A stretch of 30,913 nt of DNA from an uncultured Aquimonas sp. (lineage in GTDB: Bacteria; Pseudomonadota; Gammaproteobacteria; Xanthomonadales; Xanthomonadaceae): contig CAMLOR010000013.1 of NCBI GenBank assembly GCA_946481615.1, forward strand, positions 1 through 30,913, given 5' to 3'. Both the position numbers and the translations under genes were made by a program. Under the pieces are notes generated by a model. The model ran no database searches and was not told the origin of the DNA. It saw only the letters and a list, made by a program, of their open reading frames with translations. Positions 15,824-21,648 of this stretch are shown here, piece after piece; position 1 is the stretch's first letter, and every line of letters starts with the position of its first letter.

Positions 15824-15863
15824 AGGGGAATTCAGGGGAACACGTGTTCCCCTGAATTCCCCT
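15824..15863. promoter_or_regulatory. 40-bp perfect palindrome, probable operator
   Basis: Two 20-base arms, AGGGGAATTCAGGGGAACAC and its exact complement, meet without a spacer at 15843/15844. Each arm contains two direct copies of AGGGGAA, so four half-sites are arranged symmetrically. It lies 14 bases upstream of the CII-like start codon, in the probable leader or promoter. It could bind a dimer or tetramer repressor or form an mRNA hairpin. This sequence differs from the TAGGCA-type operators at 16.7 and 17.9 kb. Confidence 0.75.
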
Positions 15864-16011
15864 GAACGCTGGGCATGCTGCGAACCCATGAGCCCGATCC
15901 TGATTCCGCTGCAATCCCTCGACGGCCAGCTGCTGGCCGTGCTCTTCGATCTGAGCGCCGGACTGCCGGTAGCATGGAGGTGCCAACCAACCACCGCGAC
16001 CGGAAACCGGC

Positions 16012-16200
16012 ATGGCAAAGAAGGAATACCCCGCGCCGCTGACCGTCGGCGAACTGAGGGAAGAACTCTCGGCATGGCCGAACGATGCGGAGATCACGTT
16101 CGGATCGACCGCCGCTGGTCGCCCGTTGTACTTCCTGCGATTCAAGAACCGCGGCGCCAAGCTGCTGCAGATCGAAGTGCGGGACGACGACATGGACTAG
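16012..16200 (+). CDS. Small phage protein, unknown function
   Basis: A 62-residue protein (MAKKEYPAPLTVGELREELS, then GRPLYFLRFKNRGAKLLQIEV) with a helix followed by beta strands, typical of small accessory phage proteins. The GELREELSAWPNDAEI stretch resembles short regulatory or host-takeover proteins, but no family is assigned. It runs rightward inside a leftward region and converges with the 95-residue gene, overlapping it by 4 bases. The ribosome site is weak (GGAAACC). Confidence 0.5.
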   Translation: MAKKEYPAPLTVGELREELSAWPNDAEITFGSTAAGRPLYFLRFKNRGAKLLQIEVRDDDMD

Positions 16201-16484
16201 CGCCACCGCCGATAGTCGTTCGGCACCGGCTGGCCGGAGAGCAACAGCCTGGCGACACGCAACGCGGGATCCAGCCCGGCGGCAAGGTATGACTCGACAC
16301 ATCGGCCAGAGAACGGCTCGATCAATCGCACTGCCCAGCTCCCGCGCGGGGTTTCAGGGTCGTGGATCTCGACCGCGCGCCGGGGCATTACCGTCGTTGC
16401 GTGGTCGGTCTTGTACGCCGCCGCGAGCACGGCGTCCCCAGACTGCACATCGCCGCTCAGCGTCGATCCGGCCTTTGCCATCAC
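16197..16484 (-). CDS. Hypothetical protein following the Cro-like gene
   Basis: A 95-residue protein with a beta-rich centre (HATTVMPRRAVEIHDPETPRGSWAV split by charged residues) and a C-terminal helix (LDPALRVARLLLSG). It is coupled to the Cro/YdaS-like gene by ATGA at 16481-16484 and is probably transcribed from the same leftward promoter. No family is recognised. Confidence 0.5.
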   Translation of the reverse strand: MMAKAGSTLSGDVQSGDAVLAAAYKTDHATTVMPRRAVEIHDPETPRGSWAVRLIEPFSGRCVESYLAAGLDPALRVARLLLSGQPVPNDYRRWR

Positions 16485-16714
16485 GCCACCCGCTGGGAGT
16501 TGGGCTGCGCCGGCGCCGGCCCGAACACGTCTGGGCGCAGGTCATGCACGGACACAGCTTCCGGCCACCGCTGCTGCATCGCGATTGCGAAACGGGCGGG
16601 CACAGGGCGATCACCGGTCTTCCACTGGTGAACCGTCGGCGGCTTGATACCCAGCTCGACTGCCAGGGCGCTCACTCCGCCCGCCGCTTCGATGACGCGT
16701 GCGAGTTTGTCCAT
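16481..16714 (-). CDS. Cro/YdaS-like HTH regulator
   Basis: A 77-residue DNA-binding protein. MDKLARVIEAAGGVSALAVE, then LGIKPPTVHQWKTGDRPVP, is a Cro/YdaS-type helix-turn-helix at about residues 10-38, followed by AIAMQQRWPEAVSVHDLRPD. I chose ATG 16714 rather than an in-frame ATG at 16732 because the predicted promoter (16722-16751) would start transcription near 16715, making the message nearly leaderless. It diverges from the repressor gene at 16793 across three operators and should be the Cro-like arm of the switch. Confidence 0.75.
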   Translation of the reverse strand: MDKLARVIEAAGGVSALAVELGIKPPTVHQWKTGDRPVPARFAIAMQQRWPEAVSVHDLRPDVFGPAPAQPNSQRVA

Positions 16715-16721
16715 GCGGCGC

Positions 16722-16751
16722 AGTCTAGGCATTGCCTACTATGCGCGTCAA
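16722..16751 (-). promoter_or_regulatory. Leftward promoter for the Cro-like gene
   Basis: On the minus strand TTGACG (16751-16746) and TAGACT (16727-16722) are separated by 18 bases. A TAGGCA-type operator fills the spacer. The arrangement TTGAC-x-CGCAT-(x)-GTAGGCAATGCC is nearly the same as in the rightward promoter at 17865-17893, so both are probably silenced by the same repressor. Confidence 0.55.
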
Positions 16752-16799
16752 GGCATTGCCTACGCTGGGGCTCGGCGTGGTGCCATTAGGCAATGCTTA
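16726..16799. promoter_or_regulatory. Three operator copies, TAGGCA-N-TGCCTA
   Basis: A 13-bp palindrome occurs at 16726-16738 (TAGGCATTGCCTA, exact), 16750-16762 (first base changed) and 16787-16799 (one change, TAGGCAATGCTTA). The third copy covers the start codon of the rightward repressor gene. Two more exact copies occur at 17852-17864 and 17877-17889. The layout is that of a lambdoid divergent switch with multiple repressor sites. Confidence 0.8.
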
Positions 16800-17311
16800 C
16801 AGGTAAAGAGCTGGGTGCGGCCATTGCTGACGCGATTCGCCTGAAGGGCGAGCCGAAGACTGCTGTGGCCAAGCACTTCGGAGTGAAGGGCCCATCAATC
16901 TACGACTGGATCAACCACGGCAGGATCGACAAGAAGCATCTGACGGCGCTCGTCGCGTACTTTTCCGACGTGGTCCCGCCCTCACATTGGGGCATGGACA
17001 TTCCCGAACCGTACGTTGCTGCCCTGTCGCAGCTCCAGAGACTGGACGCCGAGATTATCCGCGCCGCGATCACCCTGGCAAAGCAGGCTTTGAGCCTCGG
17101 CGCCGATGTGGAGCTTGCTGTCGAGCGCGATCCCGAAACGTTCGCTCAAGCTCTTCGCACAGCTATTGCAGCACGGCAGCGGAGGGAGAGAGAGAATGTT
17201 AGACCTGGACCAGGAAATGGAGAAGCTGGCTCAAATCGTGGCGCTCCGCGCACAACGGAAGCTCGGTCGGAAGCCACGCCTCCAGTTGGTCGGAAACGAA
17301 AACGAGCCTGA
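16793..17311 (+). CDS. Prophage HTH repressor, CI-like without protease domain
   Basis: A 172-residue protein with an N-terminal helix-turn-helix (LGAAIADAIRLKGEPKTAVA, then KHFGVKGPSIYDWINHGRID; residues about 7-45) like those of phage repressors. No LexA-type peptidase (no S-K dyad region) is visible. The second half is helical and then low-complexity, where it overlaps the next gene. The ATG at 16793 lies within an operator and has no real ribosome site, so a leaderless transcript is likely. It is the best candidate for the protein that binds the TAGGCA-type operators. Confidence 0.7.
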   Translation: MLTGKELGAAIADAIRLKGEPKTAVAKHFGVKGPSIYDWINHGRIDKKHLTALVAYFSDVVPPSHWGMDIPEPYVAALSQLQRLDAEIIRAAITLAKQALSLGADVELAVERDPETFAQALRTAIAARQRRERENVRPGPGNGEAGSNRGAPRTTEARSEATPPVGRKRKRA

Positions 17312-17594
17312 CAACAACTCGGCGCCGCAAGAGGTTCGCGCAACATTGCCCTCGTGGGCGACACTCGATGCAGTGGACGTCTCACCGCGCGCGGTGAAGA
17401 TGGAAGAGATCATGCGGATAGCGAATACGTACCGGTGGCAAGTTGCGATCACGCACTTCCTTCAGACAAAAGGCGTGCCGTATATGTCCGACCTGAGTGA
17501 GCCACAGTTGGATGATCTGCATGACCGTATGCTCGGCTACGTTGACGCGGCGGAAACCGGATGCAGCTTGGCTGATAGCCTGCCAGCCTGGTAG
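17196..17594 (+). CDS. Hypothetical protein downstream of the repressor
   Basis: A 132-residue, mostly helical protein: MLDLDQEMEKLAQIVALRAQ, then KMEEIMRIANTYRWQVAITH and LSEPQLDDLHDRMLGYVDAA. I chose ATG 17196, which follows an excellent GGAGGGAGAG ribosome site, over an upstream start. It overlaps the last 116 bases of the repressor frame. The tail of the repressor is low-complexity in this overlap, while this protein is not. Its C-terminal part resembles small regulators next to prophage repressors, but no family is assigned. Confidence 0.6.
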   Translation: MLDLDQEMEKLAQIVALRAQRKLGRKPRLQLVGNENEPDNNSAPQEVRATLPSWATLDAVDVSPRAVKMEEIMRIANTYRWQVAITHFLQTKGVPYMSDLSEPQLDDLHDRMLGYVDAAETGCSLADSLPAW

Positions 17595-17633
17595 ATGTTG
17601 AAACCGCACCTGTACTAAGACCAAGGGGCTGCT

Positions 17634-17834
17634 ATGGCTGTTCTGGATTGCAAGGAATGTGGCGCGCTAATCAGCAGCAACGCGATGGCATGTCCACATT
17701 GCGGCGCGCCAGGAAAGGCTGCAGGGCTAGCTCGCTCCACTTCGCGTCACGGCTTGGCATGGATAATTCTCATCATTATCGTCGGCGCCGTCATTGGCGT
17801 CGTGGTCGCCAAGGTTGCCGAGATGGGCCTGTAG
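17634..17834 (+). CDS. Zinc-ribbon membrane protein
   Basis: A 66-residue protein with an N-terminal zinc ribbon, CKECGALISSNAMACPHCG (Cys at about 6, 9, 22 and 25), and a C-terminal membrane helix (LAWIILIIIVGAVIGVVVA, about 43-61). A good ribosome site (AAGGGG) precedes ATG 17634. Such small zinc-ribbon/TM proteins are widespread in bacteria and prophages. The role is unknown; the gene is the last before the rightward early promoter. Confidence 0.7.
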   Translation: MAVLDCKECGALISSNAMACPHCGAPGKAAGLARSTSRHGLAWIILIIIVGAVIGVVVAKVAEMGL

Positions 17835-17851
17835 AGGCCGAGACAACACCC

Positions 17852-17893
17852 TAGGCATTGCCTATTGACACGCATGTAGGCAATGCCTACAGT
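17852..17893 (+). promoter_or_regulatory. Rightward early promoter with two operators
   Basis: A consensus -35 box TTGACA (17865-17870) and a TACAGT -10 box (17888-17893) are 17 bases apart. Operator copies TAGGCATTGCCTA (17852-17864) and TAGGCAATGCCTA (17877-17889) abut the -35 and overlap the -10, so a bound repressor would block polymerase. Transcription would start near 17900 and feed the small-gene and DGR unit. Confidence 0.75.
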
Positions 17894-17934
17894 CTCCCCG
17901 CACCGCCCATGTTGGGCGCGTCCAGGGGAAGCCA

Positions 17935-18132
17935 GTGCGTACCGCCGACACCCGTGAAAGCCTGCTAGGGCACTTCTTCACCACCCAGGCCGCCCGCGAA
18001 CACGCGAAGGCGGTCTACCAGAACCGAATCGCTCGCAAGTTTCCCGGCCGCCACCGCGCGATCGTGGCGAAGCGTCGTTCGGCCGTGGCCGAAGCCAACG
18101 CCGCCGAACTGCGCGCGTCGCTCGAGGCCTGA
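17935..18132 (+). CDS. Small basic protein, first gene of the rightward unit
   Basis: A 65-residue basic, helical protein (MRTADTRESLLGHFFTTQAA, then Arg/Ala-rich). It starts with GTG 17935, preceded by AGGGGA at a good distance. It is the first gene after the predicted early promoter, the place where phages often carry host-takeover or replication-control proteins. No family is recognised. Confidence 0.6.
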   Translation: MRTADTRESLLGHFFTTQAAREHAKAVYQNRIARKFPGRHRAIVAKRRSAVAEANAAELRASLEA

Positions 18133-18135
18133 GCC

Positions 18136-18384
18136 GTGGCGGCCGTCCTCATGCTCTTCGACCGGGCACGTCGGCTCGCCGCCGATCTGTCGCCCGAAGC
18201 CGTGCAGTGCAAGGCCCGTATCACCGCGCGCATCGCCAACTGCCGTCGCGTCGAGATCCTCGCGGTCGACACCGAGGCCGCCGAGCTGCTCAAGGCTGGC
18301 GAACCCAACCACGTCGTCCTCGAGCGCTGCGAATCGCTGGCGCGGGAGCTCGTCCGCCAGCGCAGCGCACGGTGTGCGTCGTGA
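18136..18384 (+). CDS. Hypothetical helical protein
   Basis: An 82-residue helical protein (MAAVLMLFDRARRLAADLSP, then AARVNC-like basic segments and ELLKAGEPNHVVLERCESLA). The GTG start at 18136 lies three bases after the previous stop. It belongs to a run of short genes transcribed together. The function is unknown. Confidence 0.55.
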   Translation: MAAVLMLFDRARRLAADLSPEAVQCKARITARIANCRRVEILAVDTEAAELLKAGEPNHVVLERCESLARELVRQRSARCAS

Positions 18385-18635
18385 GCGCCCGCATGTCGCC
18401 GTTGGCGATCGAGCGCCGCCTGGATCGGCTGGCGCTGGAGCAACTGCGTGTCGTCGCTGCTCGCCAGTCCGAGGAGATCGACGAGCTGCGCCGCCAGCTG
18501 GCCTTCGCCGAGCAGTGCGCCGACTCGTGGCGAGTAGACGCGCTGCGTTTCATGGAAGAGGCCTGCGAGCGCACCGGCGGCACGCCGGCACTCACGCTCG
18601 TCATGGTGGTGCCACCGGGCGAGGCGCCGAAGTGA
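18381..18635 (+). CDS. Hypothetical coiled-coil-like protein
   Basis: An 84-residue protein with a long charged helix (LALEQLRVVAARQSEEIDEL) resembling a leucine-zipper coiled coil, and a hydrophobic end (ALTLVMVVPPGEAPK). GTG 18381 overlaps the upstream stop (GTGA). An in-frame ATG four codons later is an alternative start. The function is unknown. Confidence 0.55.
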   Translation: MSARMSPLAIERRLDRLALEQLRVVAARQSEEIDELRRQLAFAEQCADSWRVDALRFMEEACERTGGTPALTLVMVVPPGEAPK

Positions 18636-18937
18636 GCCGCCTCGCCGTCACCAACTACGGCCTGACGCTGGAGCTCGAACTACGCGAGCAGAGCGCCGCG
18701 GTCACAGCCACTGCTTTCCTTCCCTCGACGGAACGCGTCTGCGGCCGGCAGATCGTCGCCATGGTCATCGCGCCGGCGGCGTCCGTGGATCTCGACGCGG
18801 ACGATGACACTACGCGCCACCTGTGGATCGGCCATACCGCCTTCGAACTCGAGGAGGCGAACGTGTCGGCGGTGCGCGCCTTCGAGGCGCACGCCGTGGC
18901 TGCAGTACGCGCTGCGCGCAAGGCGGCGAAGCAATGA
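18632..18937 (+). CDS. Hypothetical beta-rich protein
   Basis: A 101-residue protein with strands in the first half (LAVTNYGLTLELELREQSAA, VTATAFLP), a central acidic region (DLDADDDTTRHLWIGHTAFE) and an Ala/Lys-rich C-terminal helix. The GTG start at 18632 overlaps the upstream stop. It is a member of the coupled small-gene chain. No family is recognised. Confidence 0.55.
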   Translation: MSRLAVTNYGLTLELELREQSAAVTATAFLPSTERVCGRQIVAMVIAPAASVDLDADDDTTRHLWIGHTAFELEEANVSAVRAFEAHAVAAVRAARKAAKQ

Positions 18938-19071
18938 GCGGCTTCTGGCTCACACTGACCGCGATCGCGGAGGCCATCGTCGGCTGGTTCGCCTGGAACG
19001 AACGCAAGAAGGCCAACGAGGCCGAAACCAGACGCCAGCAGCGCAACCGCTGGCGGGACGGTGCGCGATGA
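18934..19071 (+). CDS. 45-residue membrane peptide
   Basis: A very short protein, MSGFWLTLTAIAEAIVGWFA, followed by a charged helix (WNERKKANEAETRRQQRNRW). One membrane segment is likely at residues 3-20. It starts in ATGA overlap at 18934-18937 and its stop overlaps the next ATG. The coupling on both sides makes translation likely despite its size. Confidence 0.5.
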   Translation: MSGFWLTLTAIAEAIVGWFAWNERKKANEAETRRQQRNRWRDGAR

Positions 19072-19280
19072 CGCCGGCGCTGGCTTTTGTCACGGGCGTC
19101 CTGGTCGGCCTGGGCGTTGGTGCCGGCGTCCTAGTCCTCGTGTTGTGGAGCGACGCACGCCGCGCCGCGCGCGCGGTCGCATCGTCGACAGCCGAACGTG
19201 CGCGGCGGAACGTCGGCGGTTATCAGCCGAAGCGCAGCGACGACACGCGCCCCATCAACCCGCCACCGAGGAAGCCATGA
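19068..19280 (+). CDS. 70-residue membrane protein
   Basis: One membrane helix at about residues 5-27 (LAFVTGVLVGLGVGAGVLVL) with GxxxG-like Gly spacing, then an Arg-rich cytoplasmic tail ending in PINPPPRKP. It starts in ATGA overlap at 19068. Together with the 45-residue peptide before it, it forms a pair of small membrane proteins in the early operon. The function is unknown. Confidence 0.55.
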   Translation: MTPALAFVTGVLVGLGVGAGVLVLVLWSDARRAARAVASSTAERARRNVGGYQPKRSDDTRPINPPPRKP

Positions 19281-19549
19281 ACGCCTCCGCGCTGATCCGT
19301 GCGACCGCGCGCTGGTTCATGCCCGAAGCCCGCGATCTCGGCGCATGCGCAGTGCCGCTGCGCCTGGCGCACTACCGCGATGCCACACGCGCCGCCGGAC
19401 TGCGGCGTGACCCGGAGTTCCGTCTGCGCGAAGTCGCCGGCCTGCGCCTGCAGCGCGAACTCGCCTTCCTTCCCATCCCCCGGCACCGAGCGCTCGTCGC
19501 GGTCGGCGTCGTGAATCACCACGAGCAACACCCGCTGTTCCCGACCTGA
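19277..19549 (+). CDS. Hypothetical basic protein
   Basis: A 90-residue Arg/Ala/Leu-rich protein (MNASALIRATARWFMPEARD, then LRLAHYRDATRAAGLRRDPE and LPIPRHRALVAVGVVNHHEQ). It is linked by ATGA to the upstream gene and is the last of the small coupled chain before the DGR target genes. No family is recognised. Confidence 0.5.
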   Translation: MNASALIRATARWFMPEARDLGACAVPLRLAHYRDATRAAGLRRDPEFRLREVAGLRLQRELAFLPIPRHRALVAVGVVNHHEQHPLFPT

Positions 19550-19553
19550 GCCT

Positions 19554-19618
19554 TCGCCGCGCCGCCGTACAGCGGCTTCCCCCGGCCGTGCTCACCACAG
19601 GGCACGGCGGCGCGGCGA
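19554..19618. repeat. 15-bp perfect inverted repeat before DGR target 1
   Basis: TCGCCGCGCCGCCGT (19554-19568) is exactly complementary to ACGGCGGCGCGGCGA (19604-19618), enclosing a 35-base loop. It occupies the only real gap before the first DGR target, ending 22 bases before its ATG. It could terminate or attenuate the upstream operon or protect the target mRNA. No T-run is present. Confidence 0.65.
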
Positions 19619-19640
19619 CCTTCAATCCAAGGAGTTCGTC

Positions 19641-20096
19641 ATGAAACCCATCCTGCACACCATCACCGATCCCAACCACACGCTGTTCGCCGACAAGAGC
19701 GAGCACGATTTCGTCTACGACGAAACCAACCGCCTGGTCTGGTCGCGCACGTTGCGCGACGAAGACGGCGACCCGCGCCGTTTCACCGCCGGCGCCGAGG
19801 GCGAATCCGGCGAGGACGCCGAAGCCTGCGCGGCGCTCGGTCCCGGCTGGCGCCTGCCCTCCGATGTCGAACTGGCGTCGATCGTCGACCGTTCGCGCCA
19901 CGAGCCGGCGACCTTCGCGCCCTTCATCGACGACACCGTGAGCGATGCCTATGCCACGAGCACGCCGGTGTCCGGCTGGCCCCACCTCGTGTGGGCCGTC
20001 TACTTCCACTACGGCCTCGTCAGCGACGGCCTCCGCTACGACCGCCGCTGCGTCCGCGCGGTGCGGTCGCTCGGTCCGTCGTCGGCCGGTCAGTAG
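19641..20096 (+). CDS. DGR target protein 1, C-type-lectin/Lcl-like
   Basis: A 151-residue variable protein with a ribosome site AAGGAG upstream of ATG 19641. The fold pattern is that of Lcl/DUF1566 lectin-like domains: FVYDETNRLVWSRTLRD, then LGPGWRLPSDVELASIVD, then SGWPHLVWAVYF and RRCVRAVR. Residues 108-150 are the variable repeat, in which scattered surface positions are diversified while W, G and RRCVR scaffold residues stay constant. No signal peptide is seen. It is a close paralogue of target 2 and of the C-terminal half of target 3. The ligand is unknown. Confidence 0.85.
   Translation: MKPILHTITDPNHTLFADKSEHDFVYDETNRLVWSRTLRDEDGDPRRFTAGAEGESGEDAEACAALGPGWRLPSDVELASIVDRSRHEPATFAPFIDDTVSDAYATSTPVSGWPHLVWAVYFHYGLVSDGLRYDRRCVRAVRSLGPSSAGQ
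19963..20090 (+). repeat. DGR variable repeat VR1
   Basis: A 128-base copy of the template repeat at 25192-25319. It differs at 15 positions, all of them adenine in the template. The 20 bases at the 5' end and the last 48 bases are identical to the template. The next base is C where the template has G. The stop codon follows one codon later. Confidence 0.9.
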
Positions 20097-20104
20097 TTGG
20101 CTTT

Positions 20105-20120
20105 CTGCGCTGGCGCGCAG
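20105..20120 (+). repeat. Hairpin downstream of VR1
   Basis: CTGCGC and GCGCAG flank a four-base loop TGGC, starting 14 bases after the end of VR1. In the Bordetella phage DGR a DNA hairpin with a short loop just downstream of the variable repeat promotes retrohoming. This hairpin is in the equivalent place. Confidence 0.55.
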
Positions 20121-20150
20121 GGCGCCGGCGCTCCCTTTCAGGAGCGACCC

Positions 20151-20606
20151 ATGAACAAACACTTCCTCAAGTCCGATCCGCAGGGCCGCGCGCTGCCTGC
20201 CGATGTCAACGAACACGACTTCGCCTACGACGAGATCAACCGCCTCGCATGGTCACGCACGCTGCGCGATGCAGAGGGTAATGCGCTTCTGCTGACGGCC
20301 GGCAAGGATGCGACCTGCGGCGAAGACGTCGAGGCCTGCACCGCGCTCGGCCCGGGCTGGCGCATGCCGTCCAGTGCCGAAGCGATGACGCTGATCGACC
20401 ACTCGCGTCGTGGCCCCGCGACGTTCGACGTGTTCGTCGACGACACCGAGAGCCGCGCCTATGCCACGAGCACGCCGGTGTCCGGCTGGCCCGACGGCGT
20501 GTGGGCCGTCTACTTCGGCAGCGGCCTCGTCGGCGGCGGCTACCGCTACTCCCGCCGCTGCGTCCGCGCGGTGCGGTCGCTCGGTCCGTCGTCGGCCGGT
20601 CAGTAA
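20151..20606 (+). CDS. DGR target protein 2, C-type-lectin/Lcl-like
   Basis: A 151-residue paralogue of target 1 with the same length and layout: FAYDEINRLAWSRTLRD, LGPGWRMPSSAEAMTLIDHS, SGWPDGVWAVYF and RRCVRAVRSLG. Residues 108-150 are the variable repeat. I chose ATG 20151, preceded by CAGGAGCG, over a longer frame whose first 18 residues come from the spacer. The conserved spacer before and after shows that targets 1 and 2 arose by tandem duplication. Binding specificity should differ from target 1 because nearly every variable codon differs. Confidence 0.85.
   Translation: MNKHFLKSDPQGRALPADVNEHDFAYDEINRLAWSRTLRDAEGNALLLTAGKDATCGEDVEACTALGPGWRMPSSAEAMTLIDHSRRGPATFDVFVDDTESRAYATSTPVSGWPDGVWAVYFGSGLVGGGYRYSRRCVRAVRSLGPSSAGQ
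20473..20600 (+). repeat. DGR variable repeat VR2
   Basis: A 128-base copy of the template repeat with 18 differences, every one at a template adenine, including the single GAC codon changed to GGC. It is the most diverged of the three repeats. Flanks are identical to the template for 20 bases at the 5' end and 48 bases at the 3' end. Confidence 0.9.
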
Positions 20607-20614
20607 TTGGCTTT

Positions 20615-20630
20615 CTGCGCTGGTGCGCAG
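20615..20630 (+). repeat. Hairpin downstream of VR2
   Basis: The same CTGCGC / GCGCAG stem as after VR1, with loop TGGT instead of TGGC, at the same distance (14 bases) from the repeat end. Stem conservation with a loop change is compatible with a functional structure, although the whole spacer is duplicated. Confidence 0.55.
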
Positions 20631-20661
20631 GGCGCCGGCGCCCCCTTCCTTCGGAGCGATC

Positions 20662-20880
20662 ATGCAAGACCCGACTTTCAACCCCGAGTTCCTCGAGCAG
20701 CGCGCCCAGGCGCTGCGTGATGCGGGCGCCGCAGCGGCAGTCGACGCGCACGCACTCGACACCTGCGCCAAGCAGTGGCGCGACACCGAAGCGCAGCTGC
20801 AGGCGGCCTTCGATGAGAACACGAGGCTGCAGCGCCAGATCAACGACATCCGCCGCGTCGCCGGCCAGGCCAACGCATGA
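20662..20880 (+). CDS. Small coiled-coil protein after the DGR targets
   Basis: A 72-residue helical protein (MQDPTFNPEFLEQRAQALRD, then CAKQWRDTEAQLQAAFDENT, RLQRQINDIRR). The ribosome site TCGGAG precedes ATG 20662. Size and shape could suit a DGR helper, but the real Avd-like gene is at 24706, and this protein lacks the Avd signature. It overlaps the next gene by ATGA. Confidence 0.55.
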   Translation: MQDPTFNPEFLEQRAQALRDAGAAAAVDAHALDTCAKQWRDTEAQLQAAFDENTRLQRQINDIRRVAGQANA

Positions 20881-21140
20881 GCCTCGCCCATCTCGGTCCG
20901 GCCACACGCAAGGCGCTCTCCGCCTGTGTTGCGCACGGCGTGTTGCGCAAGACGGCCGGCGGCTTCAAGCCGCCGACCAACCCCTCCGCCGAGCCGCACA
21001 CGGTGCGTGCAGTCGGCAGGCTCGTGTCCGCAGGACTGCTGCGCTTCACCGACGACACGCTCGAAGTTCAACCCACCACCGCCGGCAAGGAACTCGTGGC
21101 CATGGCCACCGCTGGCACTCAGCCGGAGACCTTGCAATGA
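20877..21140 (+). CDS. Winged-helix-like small protein
   Basis: An 87-residue protein with a helix-turn-helix/wing pattern: ATRKALSACVAHGVLRKTAGG, then VRAVGRLVSAGLLRFTDDTL, EVQPTTAGKELV, as in MarR-like DNA-binding folds of minimal size. It is coupled on both sides by ATGA. The function is unknown; a regulator of the early operon is possible. Confidence 0.5.
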   Translation: MSLAHLGPATRKALSACVAHGVLRKTAGGFKPPTNPSAEPHTVRAVGRLVSAGLLRFTDDTLEVQPTTAGKELVAMATAGTQPETLQ

Positions 21141-21637
21141 GCAGCATCACCGAACAGGTGCGCGACTCGCTTCGCGCGCTCGGCGGCTCGGCGTCCGTCG
21201 CGGACATCGCCGAACACGCTGGCCTCGAAAAGACGCAGGTGGCACCTGCGATCAAGACGCTGGAGACCGCCGGCGACGTGACCGTGAACCGTGAGGAGCG
21301 CCCCTTCACCGCCACGCTGACCGACGGCGCCAATGCCGCAGGCGAGGCGACGCGCGAGAAGCCCGTGCGCAAGAAGCGCTCGACCCAGACACGCGCGAAG
21401 GGCGCACGCACGGCGCGCCAGGCGAAGGCAACACGTAAGCGACGAGCAACTGCACCGAAGCCGCGCCGCACCCGCAAGACCGTGCCCCAGCTCGCGACGA
21501 TGGCGTCCGAGAATCTGGTCGCCATCGACCGGGCGATGGCCATGCGCGTCGCGGTTCTTGCGCTCAATCCGGCCGAGCCGGTCACCGACGAGGATCGGAT
21601 CGCGATCGCTGCCGTCATCAAGGCCGCGGCGGCCTGA
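21137..21637 (+). CDS. wHTH protein with basic histone-like linker
   Basis: A 166-residue protein. Residues 1-60 form a winged helix (ITEQVRDSLRALGGSASVAD, IAEHAGLEKTQVAPAIKTLE). Residues about 75-120 are extremely Lys/Arg-rich (KPVRKKRSTQTRAKGART and KRRATAPKPRRTRK), likely to bind DNA non-specifically. The C-terminus is helical. It starts at ATG 21137 overlapping the previous stop and immediately precedes the ParB-like gene, which also has a basic tail. Confidence 0.6.
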   Translation: MSSITEQVRDSLRALGGSASVADIAEHAGLEKTQVAPAIKTLETAGDVTVNREERPFTATLTDGANAAGEATREKPVRKKRSTQTRAKGARTARQAKATRKRRATAPKPRRTRKTVPQLATMASENLVAIDRAMAMRVAVLALNPAEPVTDEDRIAIAAVIKAAAA

Positions 21638-21648
21638 AGGAGCCCACC

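Noticed and set aside
15888..16292. A plus-strand frame of 134 codons starting MSPILIPLQSLDGQ
   Set aside because: No ribosome site is present, and its second half is Arg-rich and overlaps the better-looking gene at 16012-16200 in another frame.
20662..20880. Candidate Avd protein after the first two targets
   Set aside because: It is only 72 residues and lacks the GRQxGGW-like end. The 122-residue protein at 24706-25074 fits Avd much better.
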